From assembly GCA_951812925.1 (NCBI GenBank), contig OX638370.1:83062004-83126003 (forward strand): a stretch of 64,000 bases of DNA, given 5' to 3'. Positions 34,641 through 46,539 of the stretch are shown piece by piece. This DNA comes from Calliopum simillimum. Its lineage: Eukaryota; Arthropoda; Insecta; Diptera; Lauxaniidae. A program made the translations under genes and the position numbers. Within the stretch, counting starts at the first letter, position 1, and each line of letters starts with the position of its first letter. The notes under the pieces were generated by a model. That model saw only the letters and a program-made list of their open reading frames with translations, made no database searches and had not been told where the DNA came from.

Positions 34641-35026
34641 ACTGAAAGTCTATTTGTTTTGAAATTAGCCTCTATCACATTTGTGAGTGTTTTGACTACG
34701 TTTCGTTGCTGATTTGTATTTAACAATGCTTTGCAACCAGCGTTGCTAAATAAGTTTCTACCACGTTCGTGAGTGATTTAGCAACGCAAAATACAAATAT
34801 GATCTTGGAGCGTTGTTAAACCCAAATCAGCAACGAAACATAGTTAAAACCCTCACGAACGTAGTAGAAATTCATTTGGCAACGCTGGTGCAGATTTCAG
34901 ATAAGCGGAGTTGTATTTCCATACAAAAAAAACTTTTATAGCGCTATAAACATATTTTCTCGTATTGCAGCTACTGTTGCTATTGTACATCTGTGCTCAG
35001 ATGGCAAAATTTTCAAGGTTTAAGCT

Positions 35027-36057
35027 TGTAACGTCCCAAGTGACGTCACAAATCTTATGTCTATCTGCATTGGTAAATTCACTTAAATTGAATATTGACC
35101 CGCGGCTTCAAGTATACGCTCCTCAATATTATACTCACCTCAAGTGAAATATTCACCTCAAGTGAAAAGTGAAATATTCACCGTGAGTGAAATATTCACC
35201 TCAATTTAAATATTCACCTCAAGTAAATATATTCACCTCAAACAAACGACTATAAAAGACCAAACGAAAAGGCAGAAGGCAGGCAGTCACAGCCAAGCGT
35301 TCGATGCGACAACATCAATATTTTAATATTAATGTTTAAACGTTGAAAGCTTAAAGGTAAAGTGCAGAGGCCTCGTATCACTTAGGTATTTCTAGAGTAG
35401 TTAGCACTTTAGGCTGGGAAGGTTTTTCATGCTTTCTAAAGGCCCCTGGACACCACCTAGTTAACAGTGTCGTAGTCTGTGCGCGTAATACTTATTATAG
35501 TATTCATCAAGCGTGCATGGTAGTGTATTTTTAAGGCTTTTAGGCTGGGAAGGTCTTTTATACCTTCTAAAGGCCCCTGGACACCATCTAGTGAACAGTG
35601 TCGTAGTCTGTACGTCGAATACTTTTTTATAGTGATCGCTAGACGTGCATGGTAGTTTTGAATAATAAGTCTTATAATTTTACCGACACAGGTTAAACAA
35701 CATTACGTAGTATCCACGTAAGCAGCTGTTAACTAAAATGATCAAGGAGTTCAACATCGGATAATCGAATACAGAAACCCCAGAATCCCGGCCGAGAATA
35801 TAAAACATCTTTATTTGAAATATATATTAAAGAAAATTGGAGACAAATCAATCTGAATAACATAACGCATTGTTTGTAAAGTACATATTATTAAGAAATA
35901 TACCATATAAGTTAAAGAAACTAATTTACCTGCTGAAGGAATTCCAGCAAATAAATAAATAAATATTTTTGTAAACTGAAAGTTTTGGATTGTCTTTTAG
36001 TCTGACCCTGGACACCGCTGCAGCTCACCTCAGCCCTAGACCAAAACAATCGTTACA
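35027..36057 (+). mobile_element. Solo LTR of an LTR retrotransposon, about 1.03 kb
   Basis: Starts TGTAACG and ends CGTTACA, a perfect 7-bp terminal inverted repeat of the TG...CA type. A TATA box (TATAAAAG, 35251) lies after a block of CACCTCAAGTGAAATATTCA repeats. An AATAAA cluster is at about 35949, and GT/CT-rich sequence follows. Flanks AGCT and ACCT could be a diverged 4-bp target duplication, as for Gypsy-type elements. There is no internal gag/pol sequence, so recombination between LTRs is the likely origin. The family is not identified. Confidence 0.65.
35411..35660 (+). repeat. 131-bp tandem duplication inside the LTR
   Basis: AGGCTGGGAAGG at 35411 and 35542 opens two copies that share CTTTCTAAAGGCCCCTGGAC, AACAGTGTCGTAGTCTGT and GTGCATGGTAGT. 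Confidence 0.85.
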
Positions 36058-37929
36058 ACCTGCTATCAATAATTTTTTGTGAAAATGAGTTTTGAAGACA
36101 GTGGTTTTTTTTGTTAGTGAGATCTACAAGTTGGAAGAATCAGATTTTCTCAAAAACTTGTAGTTCCTTGGAAGAACAACTTGACCAAACTGGGTATTGT
36201 GATATTTTCATATCAACTTAAATTTTAAATTTTCTCTCCTGAAAAATAATCCAAAAAAAAAAAAAGTTTAATATGTTATGGTTCTGCGCGTATTGTAAAT
36301 AGTTATGGTAGTGATATTTTATAGCTTCATATCAAGCGGGGATAACATAAAGAAATGTTGCTACCCACATTAAAAAATAGACCAAACTTTTTAAAAAATG
36401 TAAGGGGATTGGACAACTTTATCTATAAAGATTATTTTTGTGTGGGTATGCAATAGCACTTTCGCCATTCCTCCTCTTGATTCATACATATATGTACTTA
36501 TGTTGAGCTTATCAAATATTTCACGAAAAGTGGGTGGTGGGGGGCCATCGGATAAAGGGGTGTTGCACCTTCCATTCAAAAATGGACCAAATATTTGGTG
36601 AAAAGCTTAAGAAATCTTTCCTTAAGGAGATGCAAACTTATTCCTTAACAACAAAAAAAAAAAACTATTATTTTGGGTAACTAAGCAAATATGGCATCAC
36701 AATGTGCACCCTGCTATCAATTCAATCGACAAACAACCCTTTCCAATTCAATAAAGAGCACAAAAATAAACATTCTGATATACAATCAAGTAAACATTGT
36801 GACATATGTATGTATGCATACATGTTGTTGTTGTTGCTGATGTTTTTGTTGTAATATTGTTGTTGTTGTTGATAACTTTATAAATGTTAATATTAATAGA
36901 ATAAACGAAACAAAACACAAACAACACAAACAACACCAACAACAACGATAAATTGCTGGTGATATAATACTTACGTCAAGGATAGGGAGGATAGGGTTAT
37001 TTCTATTACAAGGTTTCACCCACAAGTTTGAATTCGTGTATATTAAAACTCAATTATTGCTCATAATGGGTTGGATTTTTCGTGTTATTATCATTGTTGT
37101 TGTTGTTGTTGTCAAAATAACTCATGCTGTCAATTTACGCCCATTATGTAAGTCATCTGTAGCTTTTTGTCAAGCAGCTTTTCAATTCAATTGCTATTGT
37201 TGATGCTGTTGTTGTTGTTGTTGCTGTTGCTGTTCTTTGTGATCTCATCTTCATCAACATCATCATCATTATCAACATCAAGCAGCGACATCATCAATGA
37301 CATCTTGGCTTTGGTTTAGTTTGACAGCTGTATTTGTTTGTCACCGCGTGTGAGTGTTGTATGTTTGTATTACTGTTGTTCTTGTTGTTGTTGTTAATGT
37401 CATTTTTTGGGCTTCTTCATGAATTGACTGACTGCCTGACTGAATGACATTGATATCTTGATGTAAAAAATTGTTGTTGATAAAAAGGTTTTTTCCCCAA
37501 ACAAAAATTTCAAATAGGGTGTATTTATCATTTGCTGGCACTCTTAGTTAAAGAAAGAGTTGATGTTGCTTCTTTCGAGAAGGTGATTCAGCTCTCATAA
37601 GCCAAAAAAAATAAAAAATTTTAAAACATGCATATTTTTTCATTTGTTGTGCTCGTGAATAGACTTTGTGATTCCAAATAACTTTTTCGCTTTGTGCTAT
37701 TGTCTGATGTTTGTTGTAAGATTCAGAAATTCACATAGCCCAAAACCACACACACAGAGTACAGGGTGTAACACGTGAGAAAAAACCCATTAGAAAAGTG
37801 AAGCCAGATATTTCTCGAATAACACCGTCCGACAAAATTCAACTTTTGGTTGCACAACTGAAAAAATCCAATATAGGGTGTATCGTATAAGGTTTCGAAG
37901 CTTCTGGAAGTTAATAGAGGAAGCCTAGA
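36058..37929. other. Spacer with GTT/AAC microsatellites
   Basis: Runs of (GTT)n or (AAC)n at about 36825-36870, 36912-36945, 37088-37112, 37208-37225 and 37375-37395, with TCATCA runs near 37245-37270. No gene supported; the open frames here are low complexity. Confidence 0.45.
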
Positions 37930-38765
37930 CTAACAAAAAATTGCACCTGAGAGGTGAGTCTAAAATGTACCTCAGAGGATTTATAGGGTTAAAACTGATA
38001 ATACTATGTTGTGGGAAACTTTTGGCTAACTGTATGAGCTTTCTAATAATGCATTTAGTTTATAGGGTTTAAAGAGATTTCGCAAAGTTCTGAATCTTTA
38101 AAGTTGATACTTTAAAATTTTTTTCATAATATTTGATTTTGGCGGCCATTTTAGAGTGAAAAAGATAACATTAACACTCCCTTCTTTATTTTTTTTTAAG
38201 TCCTTGTGAAATTTCCTTTAATTTGATAGTACATTTGTCATATCAGTTTTTTACATTGAGGTCACAAAAAAATATTTTTCTATGTAATACACGAGTTACT
38301 CGCATGCGTTACGCTGCAGCGCGCTGCATATGATGAGCTTTCAAACGGATTGTTCTTGAAAAGTATTTTTTTCTGACCTCAAACTAAAAAACTGGTATGA
38401 CAAATGTAACATCAAATTAAAGGAAATTTGACAAGGATTTTAAAAATAATTATAAAAAAGTATGTTAATAGGATCTTTTTCATACTAAAATGGCCGCCAA
38501 AGTCAAAAAATTAGGAAACAAATATTAAAATATCAACTTTAAATGTCCAGAACTTTGTAAAATCTCTTTAAACCCTATAAGCCAAATGCATTATTAGAAA
38601 GCTCCTTCAGTTAGCTTAAAGTTTTTCAAAACAGAGTGTTCTCGAAAACGTCACTCCCAAGAAAAATTTTTTTTCTGAAACAAGTCAGAACATCAGATTT
38701 AACCCTATAACTTCTCAGGGGTACATTTTAGTACCCCTTCTTCAGGTGCGGTTTTTTGTATTAGT
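37930..38765. mobile_element. Foldback element, arms about 370 bp
   Basis: Left-arm blocks GCACCTGAG, AAAATGTACCTCAGAGG, TTATAGGGTTTAAAGAGATT, GGCGGCCATTTTAG and TGAGGTCA recur as complements in reverse order on the right (TGACCTCA at 38377, CTAAAATGGCCGCC at 38485, AATCTCTTTAAACCCTATAA at 38562). The centre near 38325 carries GCTGCAGCGCGCTGC. Arms differ at many positions, so the element is old. Confidence 0.8.
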
Positions 38766-39216
38766 GATGCAGGATATTACGAGAAATATTTTTGTGCAAA
38801 ACTTTAACCGTCTAAAAAGACAATATGTGGTAAGTTTTGGATACTAGGTATTGTGTATATATCTTGATTATATATTTTGTCTCTTTAATAAATTTGGATC
38901 CATTTCACGGAAAGCATACTAAGAATGTCTGTCCCTATATACCGCGATTCCATTATTGACACTTAGGATAAAACTTGTTGTCCAAAATCATAACGATATC
39001 ACACAAAGGACAATTTTTAGAACTCACTAACCCATTATATCCTGTTTTTTGTTCCACAAAACTAAGCTATAATGGGTTAAAGTATTGGCCAAAAATATTC
39101 TACTTAAAATTTCACTGAAGAATACCAAAGGCGAGAAATGCTTAAAACTTAAGTTCCGAATATGTTGATTTTTTCTTTCCAGTTGTGCAAAGTCGTGCCG
39201 AACGGTATAATATGTA

Positions 39217-40912
39217 GGGGAATGTCGAATAGGTTGGGACGGGTTTTGTTTTTGGTCAGTGGTTTTGAAACGTATCGAAAAATTGTTAATTTAAATAAAC
39301 TAATAAAAAGGTATGGTCATCGGCTACAACTTTTTTATAAAAAGTTATTTGTTATTTGATATCGTGATCAAGTCAAAAGTTATAGCCATTTTAATGAAGA
39401 CAACTTTTTTTGCCAAAAAAAAAAATTTCCGTATCAGTTGGGACACTTTCAAATATCACAAAGTAAGCCAAAAAGCAGGGGTTGAAATAAGAAAAATTTA
39501 TTACTGCAGAATTTTTTTTTTTTTGTTTTTAATTGCAATTTTTACCAAAATTTTTTAATGTCTTATTCAAGTGATGAATATTATATATTAATATTAAATA
39601 ACAGATATCATGGCAATGGTTCAATTTAAAATTGAAAATTTATAGCGAAATTTTCTTCGAATGCATTTATAAAAATATGTGTAAAGTAGAGTTGCCGAGT
39701 ACTTATTGTGGTTGCTGCATTTTAGCCCAAATTGGTGAAGTTAGACAGCTAAAACGGTTATAAACGAAATAAAATGAGTATTTAGTTTCAACGATTAACG
39801 CAAAACAAAGTAATATGAATTAAGGTGAAAATTATTATTACAATTTTTTACAATATTCTGAAGTTATTACTGCAAATTTGAAGTTATTACTGCAGAAATA
39901 GGGTATTATTACAGCTTATTTCAATGCCTGCCAAAAAGTTAAGTTAATCTGCATGATATCATATTTATTACAATATTTATTGAAACGTCATGTTTCAAAG
40001 AAACAATTTGGGTAAAAATATATCATTCCGCCTAATATGATTCGCAGTTTGTACAGGTGACGAAACTGTTCCGCATATTTTATATTTAAGGTACTTCTTG
40101 TGCGAGACACAAGATACCATCAACGGATTGGCGTGCGAAGCAACTCTATTAACCAGCTTTAACAATGCATCGTCATCAATGGTTGAAATGTCTTTAATTT
40201 TATTCATTTTTTGGGTATACCTCGCCAAACTGCTTTTTGGGATTTTATAGGCTTTTCTGGTGGATCGAATGCCTTAGCCAATTTTATTTCCTTGATCTCT
40301 GCGACCAATGCATTGAAATCGGTAATTCCACGATTGGTTTTTCGTGCGTTATTGAACTTGTCAAACTCATGGCACATAAATGAATTACAATCTTCAAAAA
40401 TTCATTAATAAATGCTTTTTAATTATTATAAATACAATTGCATTCATCAGATATTGTAAAAATATAATTTAATTGGTATCGCAATGCATTGGAATAAAAA
40501 AAAGTGCTGTCCCAACTTATACGACATAAGTGTCCCAACCTTTACAAAGTTGCCATTTCGTGAAAGACCATAAATAATATTTGCCACAACAATGCATTTC
40601 AATTACTCTTTCACGCAATGAAAATACACTGAATACAAGACACATTGAACACACTTACATAAAATAATTGGTTTAAATTCGGCAAATTACGAACACGCCG
40701 AAACTATCGAAGAGATCTTTTTGATATGACAATTTACTCTTTGTTTGGTATGGACATAATCAACAAGAGTTCTTCGATCTTTTGCACATGAAACGTTAGG
40801 TTATAAACAGACTTTACTTCGACAGTTGCAACATAGGTGTCGCCAGTATCGGAAATTCAAGAAAAATGGCTGTCCCAACTTATACGGCGTCCCAACCTAT
40901 ACGACATTCCCC
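39217..40912. mobile_element. TA-flanked DNA transposon with subterminal repeats, 1.7 kb
   Basis: The left end GGGGAATGTCG-ATAGGTTGGGAC and right end GTCCCAACCTATACGACATT-CCCC are inverted copies, each bordered by TA (39215-39216, 40913-40914), which fits Tc1/mariner/pogo-type insertion. The core GTTGGGAC recurs near both ends: forward at 39231 and 39437, complementary at about 40509, 40533, 40871 and 40890, the arrangement expected of transposase binding sites. Coding remnants on the - strand (40408-39995), including FDKFNNARKTNRGITDFNAL and, in another frame, STIDDDALLKLVNRVASHA, are not recognised. Confidence 0.75.
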
Positions 40913-40914
40913 TA

Positions 40915-43069
40915 TATTTATTTTTTTCTCATTTTTCGACTTTTATGAACTACTTTTATCTACGATTTTTAAAAATGTGTTTTGCTACCTTAGAGCAACA
41001 AGCTTTTTTTGGAACACATTTTGTATGTAGTTAAGAATTTGTGAAGGTCGCAAGTTATAAATTTATTTTAAGTTTTTGAAATTTTGTAAACTTCTCGAAT
41101 AATACACAATTTTTTTTCACTTTTCATACATTTTTGTTCTTTTAAAATTTTTTAAAACTTATAGGCTTTTTCATCATGTTTTAACATTTCATGTTTTACC
41201 CTATGTATACAATCAGAGTATATGAATTTTGTTCTTTCACTGTTTAATTCACTCACGTTGTTGTACATAGTAACGCTGTAATCTGATTGAATTGCTGCTC
41301 TTTCCTTTCTTTCCCTTTTTGCAGTTCCTATTGACAGTTTTAGGAATTTTATATTTTGAAATAAAAATAAATTTTAATTTTATATCTTTTGAAATAATCA
41401 GCTCATTAAAAGGATTCTTATCAATGTCAGAGGGAAAGCCTCTTGACGTTTTTCCTTCTCTTCTAATGAGTTTTCTATTGCATTATATCGAAACATTTAA
41501 ATTGTTTCTGTGTTTTATTTTGATTCGAATATACAAAAACAATTATTGTTGTAATTTAAGAAAGGTATTTGACCTTTTTAATTTAAAATTTTTTTTTTTT
41601 TGAATGGTTTTCAGATGACATCGCACCTGATAGGTCTTTTGCATACCTATTACTTAAAAGAATTGCATTTGAATGTAAGTAGATGGCACTTTTGATAAAT
41701 TTGAGATGTACTAAAGATAACTTTATTCTAAAAGATGGTAAGTTCTGTGCTTGGAATTGTTTTGTAGATCGTAATTTAATTTTCCGCAATTAAAACTTTA
41801 AGCCTCAGAAGATTTTAATTTGGGTCATTTGATATCTAAATTTATAAGATATGTGCTGTGTTTATTTGTTTGTGTTAGGTTTAACCAATTGAATGTATGT
41901 TTAAAATTGATAAGGGCCCGATGATAAATTAGTCCACTTGTTGAGAAAGTGTGCAACAACAAACTGAGAATTTTCAAGCGCACTGTTGGGCCAAATTCTT
42001 TGAAAATTTATTCTGGATGCAAATTTCATTTGGAAATCTTTCAAAGTTCTATCTAAATTGAGATTATGAAAATATGTTTGCAATGGAAAGGCCATACGGT
42101 CGGAGAGATCCTTAGAGAAATTTGTTGGTTAGCGCTTTTAAGGAGACAGATGCAGACAGATCCACAAAATTATGAAGCTGAATTTAATGAAAAAAAAAAA
42201 AAAACAATATTAAAATAACACTGTGCAACACAAAATTTGTGGTGATACCTTTATTTTAATGGATGATATTTTGGAAAGTAATGATCCAATCGGAAAAGTC
42301 AATAGCTAAGGTTAAGTGATGAAGATTATAATCTTCCGATGTCATTGACAAAAGTGAACACTTCTTTCTAGATATGCGCCATTTATCTGAAAATAATTTT
42401 TTCAACAGAAAAAGTTTACAAATGGCTCTGATAACAATATAAATTTTTAGTGACACATTAAATATCTTGAAAAATATGCTACAATGTATTTTCACTCATA
42501 AAAATACTAATTGTGAAAACAATTCTTCCGGAAAAACAAAAGTTTTATTAAGACCTCTGATTTTATTTTCAAAAAATGGTTCAGACTGCATAAGATAAAG
42601 TCAGAAAGCTTATAGAAACTTTGGAAATGTAACCATCGAAGATCGTGAACTATAACTCTTGGAGAAAGCATAGGGTCGAAAGGAATTTTGTCCAACGAAT
42701 TTTGACTCTTGCGATGGCTCGATTTCAATTTTCAAACTTTCAATGACTTTTTCCAGATGACTTATAATCTTCCCTGTCCCCAAGAAAAATGCCATACACT
42801 TGTCTTTACCCTTTTTCTTGTCCACTTTTGTCCGATATTACGATTCCCACCCCCAATTATTGCGGGTATCTTTTATTAACGCTCCTCGACTTTTAACTTA
42901 TTGCACTATTATAAAGCAAATTTTACAAAGTATAAGACAAAAGTAATGTCATAGTGTGAACGTGCTATGCTTTTTGAAAATGGCTTCATATGTCAAAGTG
43001 TTTTATCATTTGTATACTTTTGTCTCACCTTATACACATAAACCTTTCTATAAAATCATTTAAGAAAAT
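40915..43069. other. AT-rich spacer
   Basis: No named repeat or gene. A stretch at about 42250-42420 is distantly similar to 46030-46160 (ATCCAATCGGAAAAGT, then TGACAAAAGTGAAC, then a GCCATATGTCT-like block), so it is probably a decayed repeat copy. Open frames at 41901-42095 and 42507-42825 (- strand) have no recognisable homology. Confidence 0.35.
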
Positions 43070-44770
43070 GTGGATAAAACTTCCGAAACTGGTCAATCTT
43101 TGTGTAATCGATTAAGATTTGGTTTGACATCTCCGATTTTTTTTTTAAAACTGGTGACATATGAATGTGGTAAAATGGTTTTCCTGGGCTTTTTATCCGA
43201 TTTTAATGAAACTTTCAGGGTAAGTGTAAAGATGTATGAGGTTTTGAAAAAAAAATTTTATTTAAGGTGTTTCTTTTAAAGCCAATTTGGAGCCTGGAGC
43301 ACCCTTTTTATTTTTTTTTTAAATATTTTTATTTAAAAATTATTTTTTTTTATAGTTAATTTGCGACCCTCCAAATTGTGGTATCTTTCCCAGTTTCCAA
43401 GTTATGAGTTTTAGAAGTTTTTTAATGGTGCGTTTATCATGAGTTGTTGGTGCACGTGCGCTTCCATATAGGAAGCACTCCATGCCATATTTGGCAATAT
43501 GGTAGATCCGGTGTGCAAGGATTTGGTCCTAGTACCATTTGTTGTTAAAATACAGGGTGTTGAAGTTGGCGTTTTTAGTCATTTTCATCAAAAGGGTTTT
43601 TTTTCAAAAATTTATAGCTTACACCAAAGTTTGTAAATCTGGTCCTATTCATTTTGAAGTGTTATTTTTATAAAAAAATATTTCTTGGTGATAACAATTT
43701 TTTTCACCAAAATTTTTTACACTTAAAAATACTTTTGAATTTTTTTTTAAAAAAACCCCCTTCAATTTTTTTTTGAAAGTACTTTAAATTAAAGCATAAT
43801 TTATAAGCTTTCAAATGATGTGTGACTCAATATGGGATTCGGACGCTTAATGGGAGTTTTTAGCTTTTGAACGCCCGCGGAAGGCAAAAATCGTTTTTTA
43901 CTAAAGAGGAAATCATCTTACGAAAAAAGTGTACAGGGTAAAAAATGCTTAGGATTTTTCATAGGGTTTCCACCGTCCGGACGGTATTTTTTTTTTTCGG
44001 TGCCCCTTAATACAATTTTTTTAGAATATTTTTGGAGAATATTTTAACCCACTTCAGCCATGTTTATGGAAAAAGGGGTGAAAAAGACCCATAAAAACGC
44101 GATATAATGGGTTAAGATGTTTAAATTACTTAACGTAAAATTAAGCAAGAAATCAAATTCAGGATCTTTTAGGTCCCTCTTTCCAAAAACTTGGTTATAA
44201 TAGGTTAAAATATTCTACAAAAATATTCTAAAAAAAATTTCACTAGGGGCCACTGAAAAAACAATATCGTCCGGACGGTTGCAACCCTATATGGTAGCGC
44301 ACATGCACCAACGACTCATGATAAACACATCACTAAAAAACTTATAAAACTCATAATTTTAAAACTGTGAAAGATACCACAATTTGGAGGGTAACGAATT
44401 AATTATAAAATAATTGCTTTTAAATAAAAACATTTAAAAAAAAAAAAATAAAAGGGGTGCTCCAGGCTACAAATTGCCTTTGAAAAAGAAAAAAAGCTTT
44501 TTAAAATCTAAAATAAAAATGTTTTTTAGTATAATTTGTTTTTCAAAAGTCCATAGAAAACCGAGGAGCTATGAATTTTCAAATATGTGAACATCCAAAT
44601 GTTGCATCGAACTTCCCATGAGCGCCATATTGGCTTTTTTTGGAATTTTGAAAAACCATTTTACCACAGTCATAATTTTGTGAAATACTAATTTTTCACC
44701 AATTTTCAAAAAAATAGGAGATGTCAAACCAAATCTTAATCGATTACACAAAGATTGACCCAACTTCTTT
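43070..44770. mobile_element. Foldback element, outer arms about 500 bp
   Basis: The left arm at 43080-43560 and right arm at 44285-44765 are inverted copies: GGTCAATCTTTGTGTAATCG with CGATTACACAAAGATTGACC; CTCCAAATTGTGGTATCTTT with AAAGATACCACAATTTGGAG; TTATCATGAGTTGTTGGTGC with GCACCAACGACTCATGATAA (one changed base). No protein domain is present. A single-arm copy lies at 57648-59030. Confidence 0.85.
43955..44295. mobile_element. Inner foldback nested in the 43.07-44.77 kb foldback
   Basis: Near each end is a CGTCCGGACG palindrome (43974-43983 and 44268-44277). Inside, TTTTTTAGAATATTTTTGGAG and TATTCTACAAAAATATTCTA are opposed, and sequence around AACCCACTTCAGCC / TTATAATAGGTTAA is inverted. 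The core GACCCATAAAAACGCGATAT recurs at about 50455-50490. Confidence 0.65.
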
Positions 44771-46539
44771 TTTGGGCATTATTATGAAATTAGGGTTGGC
44801 GCATTTAAGGTGTATGTGAATTGTTTCAAAAAGATAAGTGGAAAAAAAATGTGTAAATAGGAACATTTAATGATTGCATATAACTTGGCTCAAAACAAAA
44901 AAAAAAAAAAAAAAAAAAAAGTGAAAACAGTGACAAAGTATATCCCCAAAGTGTCTCCCTCTTAACAAGCGATAAAACGCTATAGTATCACACCCCAATG
45001 TGACGTTTCAAAATTCCACTTTTTTATTTTTTATTCCATTGTATTCGAGTATTTTGTATCAATTTCTGTTTCTATTTGTTTAACATTTTGTTGTTGCTTT
45101 TATTTATTATTCCGCATTGAATTTGTTATTGATGTTGTTGTTGATTTTTCAAATGTTTACCTTTGTGAAATTACACTTACACTTTGGACACACACCAACA
45201 CATTCCCAATCGAATAAATTGCTATATACTTGCGTGTGCAAGTATGTGTGAGTGTTACTCTTGTATGCTGTCGCTTTTGGGATATAAATCTTAATTTGCT
45301 ATCTAGAAACAATATGGGAATCTCGTTGTCAAGCCAGGGAATGAACGAACGAACGTACAAATTCATAATACTCCATAATATGGGAAACTAAAGTTCAATA
45401 CCAACTTTATCGCTCGAAGTACGAAAATCCACTACACCTTCTCCATTCGTTTGGTATTTAGCATTGAAATTGTATAAAACCATACCAAATGGTAAATGGT
45501 AACGCTGAGGAAAAAGAAAAACAACAGATGAACGCAACAATTGAAAACACTTTGTTGCGATTTTGTTTCTCCAATAAACTTTGATCCTTCTGACCCGTAA
45601 CAAAAAAATTTAGAGACACTTCATGCCACAAAGTATAGAGAGATGACAATTTTCATGTTGTGTTTGCTGTTTAACCCATCACTGTGATATTGCACGAATA
45701 TCTTTGAATTTCGGATTTGTGGAACTTGGCGGCCCAAATTTTTTTTTCTTCGAAACGTTATCTTTACAAAATCAAAAACCAGTTATTTGCATTTTCTAAA
45801 ATTGCTTATTATTTTGAACAAAATATCACCTAGATTACCGGAAAATTCCAAAAATTTATTAAGTTTAGAAATCGTAAAAAGAAAAACCCAAGTTTGTAGA
45901 AATCGAAAGTTGTCAATTTTTTCTCCAAGGTGGTAGAACTTTGGTAAGACCGCTTATATTGATATTTGCAATTTGATAATCAATAAATTGTAAAATGTTC
46001 AGAACATGTCCAAGCACTGAATCATTTCTTAAACTGAAAGAAACTAATGATCCAATTGGAAAAGTTAAACCTATTGTGTAAAGAGAAAGATCAGGGCTAT
46101 TCGATGATGTTGGCAAAAGTAAACTACATTACTTCCTGGATGTACGCCATATGTCTAACAAAAGCGTGTACTGCATTTTAAAGCAAGGATAACTCGGATC
46201 ACAGATCTCATAGGAAAAACGGTTGCCAGATTCGGAATCAGCGACCCTAAATTAGTCAAAAAAAGTTATCGAGATCTCATTCAGAATTTTTTATCCTCAA
46301 TTTGTTGTACTGTGTTATATGTATTAGTAAATTGATGTTATTTTTCTTGAATGATTTTGTAACTATTAAGAAATATATGATTGATTAGCTGTTTTACCCG
46401 GCGTTGCTCGGGTTTTGATTAAAAGCAGGAAAACACTAAAAACCTAATAACGAAAACAATTTTTTTTAAATAATGTGCCACAAATAGCTGCTCCAATATA
46501 TTAATTTTATTTATTTCCATAAAATGATCATATCTATAT
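44771..46539. other. AT-rich spacer with decayed repeat pieces
   Basis: A pure A run of about 27 lies at 44898. At 46120-46260, GGATGTACGCCATATGTCTA and CAAGGATAACTCGGATCACA match the arms of the 50.7-51.3 kb foldback. Near 46395, TTTTACCCGGCGTTGCTCGG is a small GC-rich hairpin at the edge of an unidentified repeat. Confidence 0.4.

Larger units (their letters stand above)
31735..34888. mobile_element. Composite foldback element with tRNA-like arms
   Basis: The left arm (31735-32125) and the inverted right arm (about 34530-34888) share GCGTTGCTAAATGAATTTCT, CAACGCTCCAAGATCATATT, AATCAGCAA(C/T)GAAACGT and a tRNA-like core. The terminus of each arm is the same GCGTTGC(T/C)AAATGAATTTC sequence pointing outward. 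Within the arms, short blocks (AACAACGCT, CACGAACGTGG, AATCAGC) are themselves repeated in both directions. The interior holds a Tc1 fragment and a minisatellite, so it was probably built up by insertions. Confidence 0.7.

Noticed and set aside
41292..41603. 103-codon frame
   Set aside because: AT-rich, Phe/Leu/Ile-dominated, no recognisable domain.
41901..42825. Minus-strand frames (such as HFLNKWTNLSSG and ISHLEKVIESLKIEIEPSQ) as an old pseudogene
   Set aside because: Suggestive composition, but frames do not join and I recognise no parent protein.
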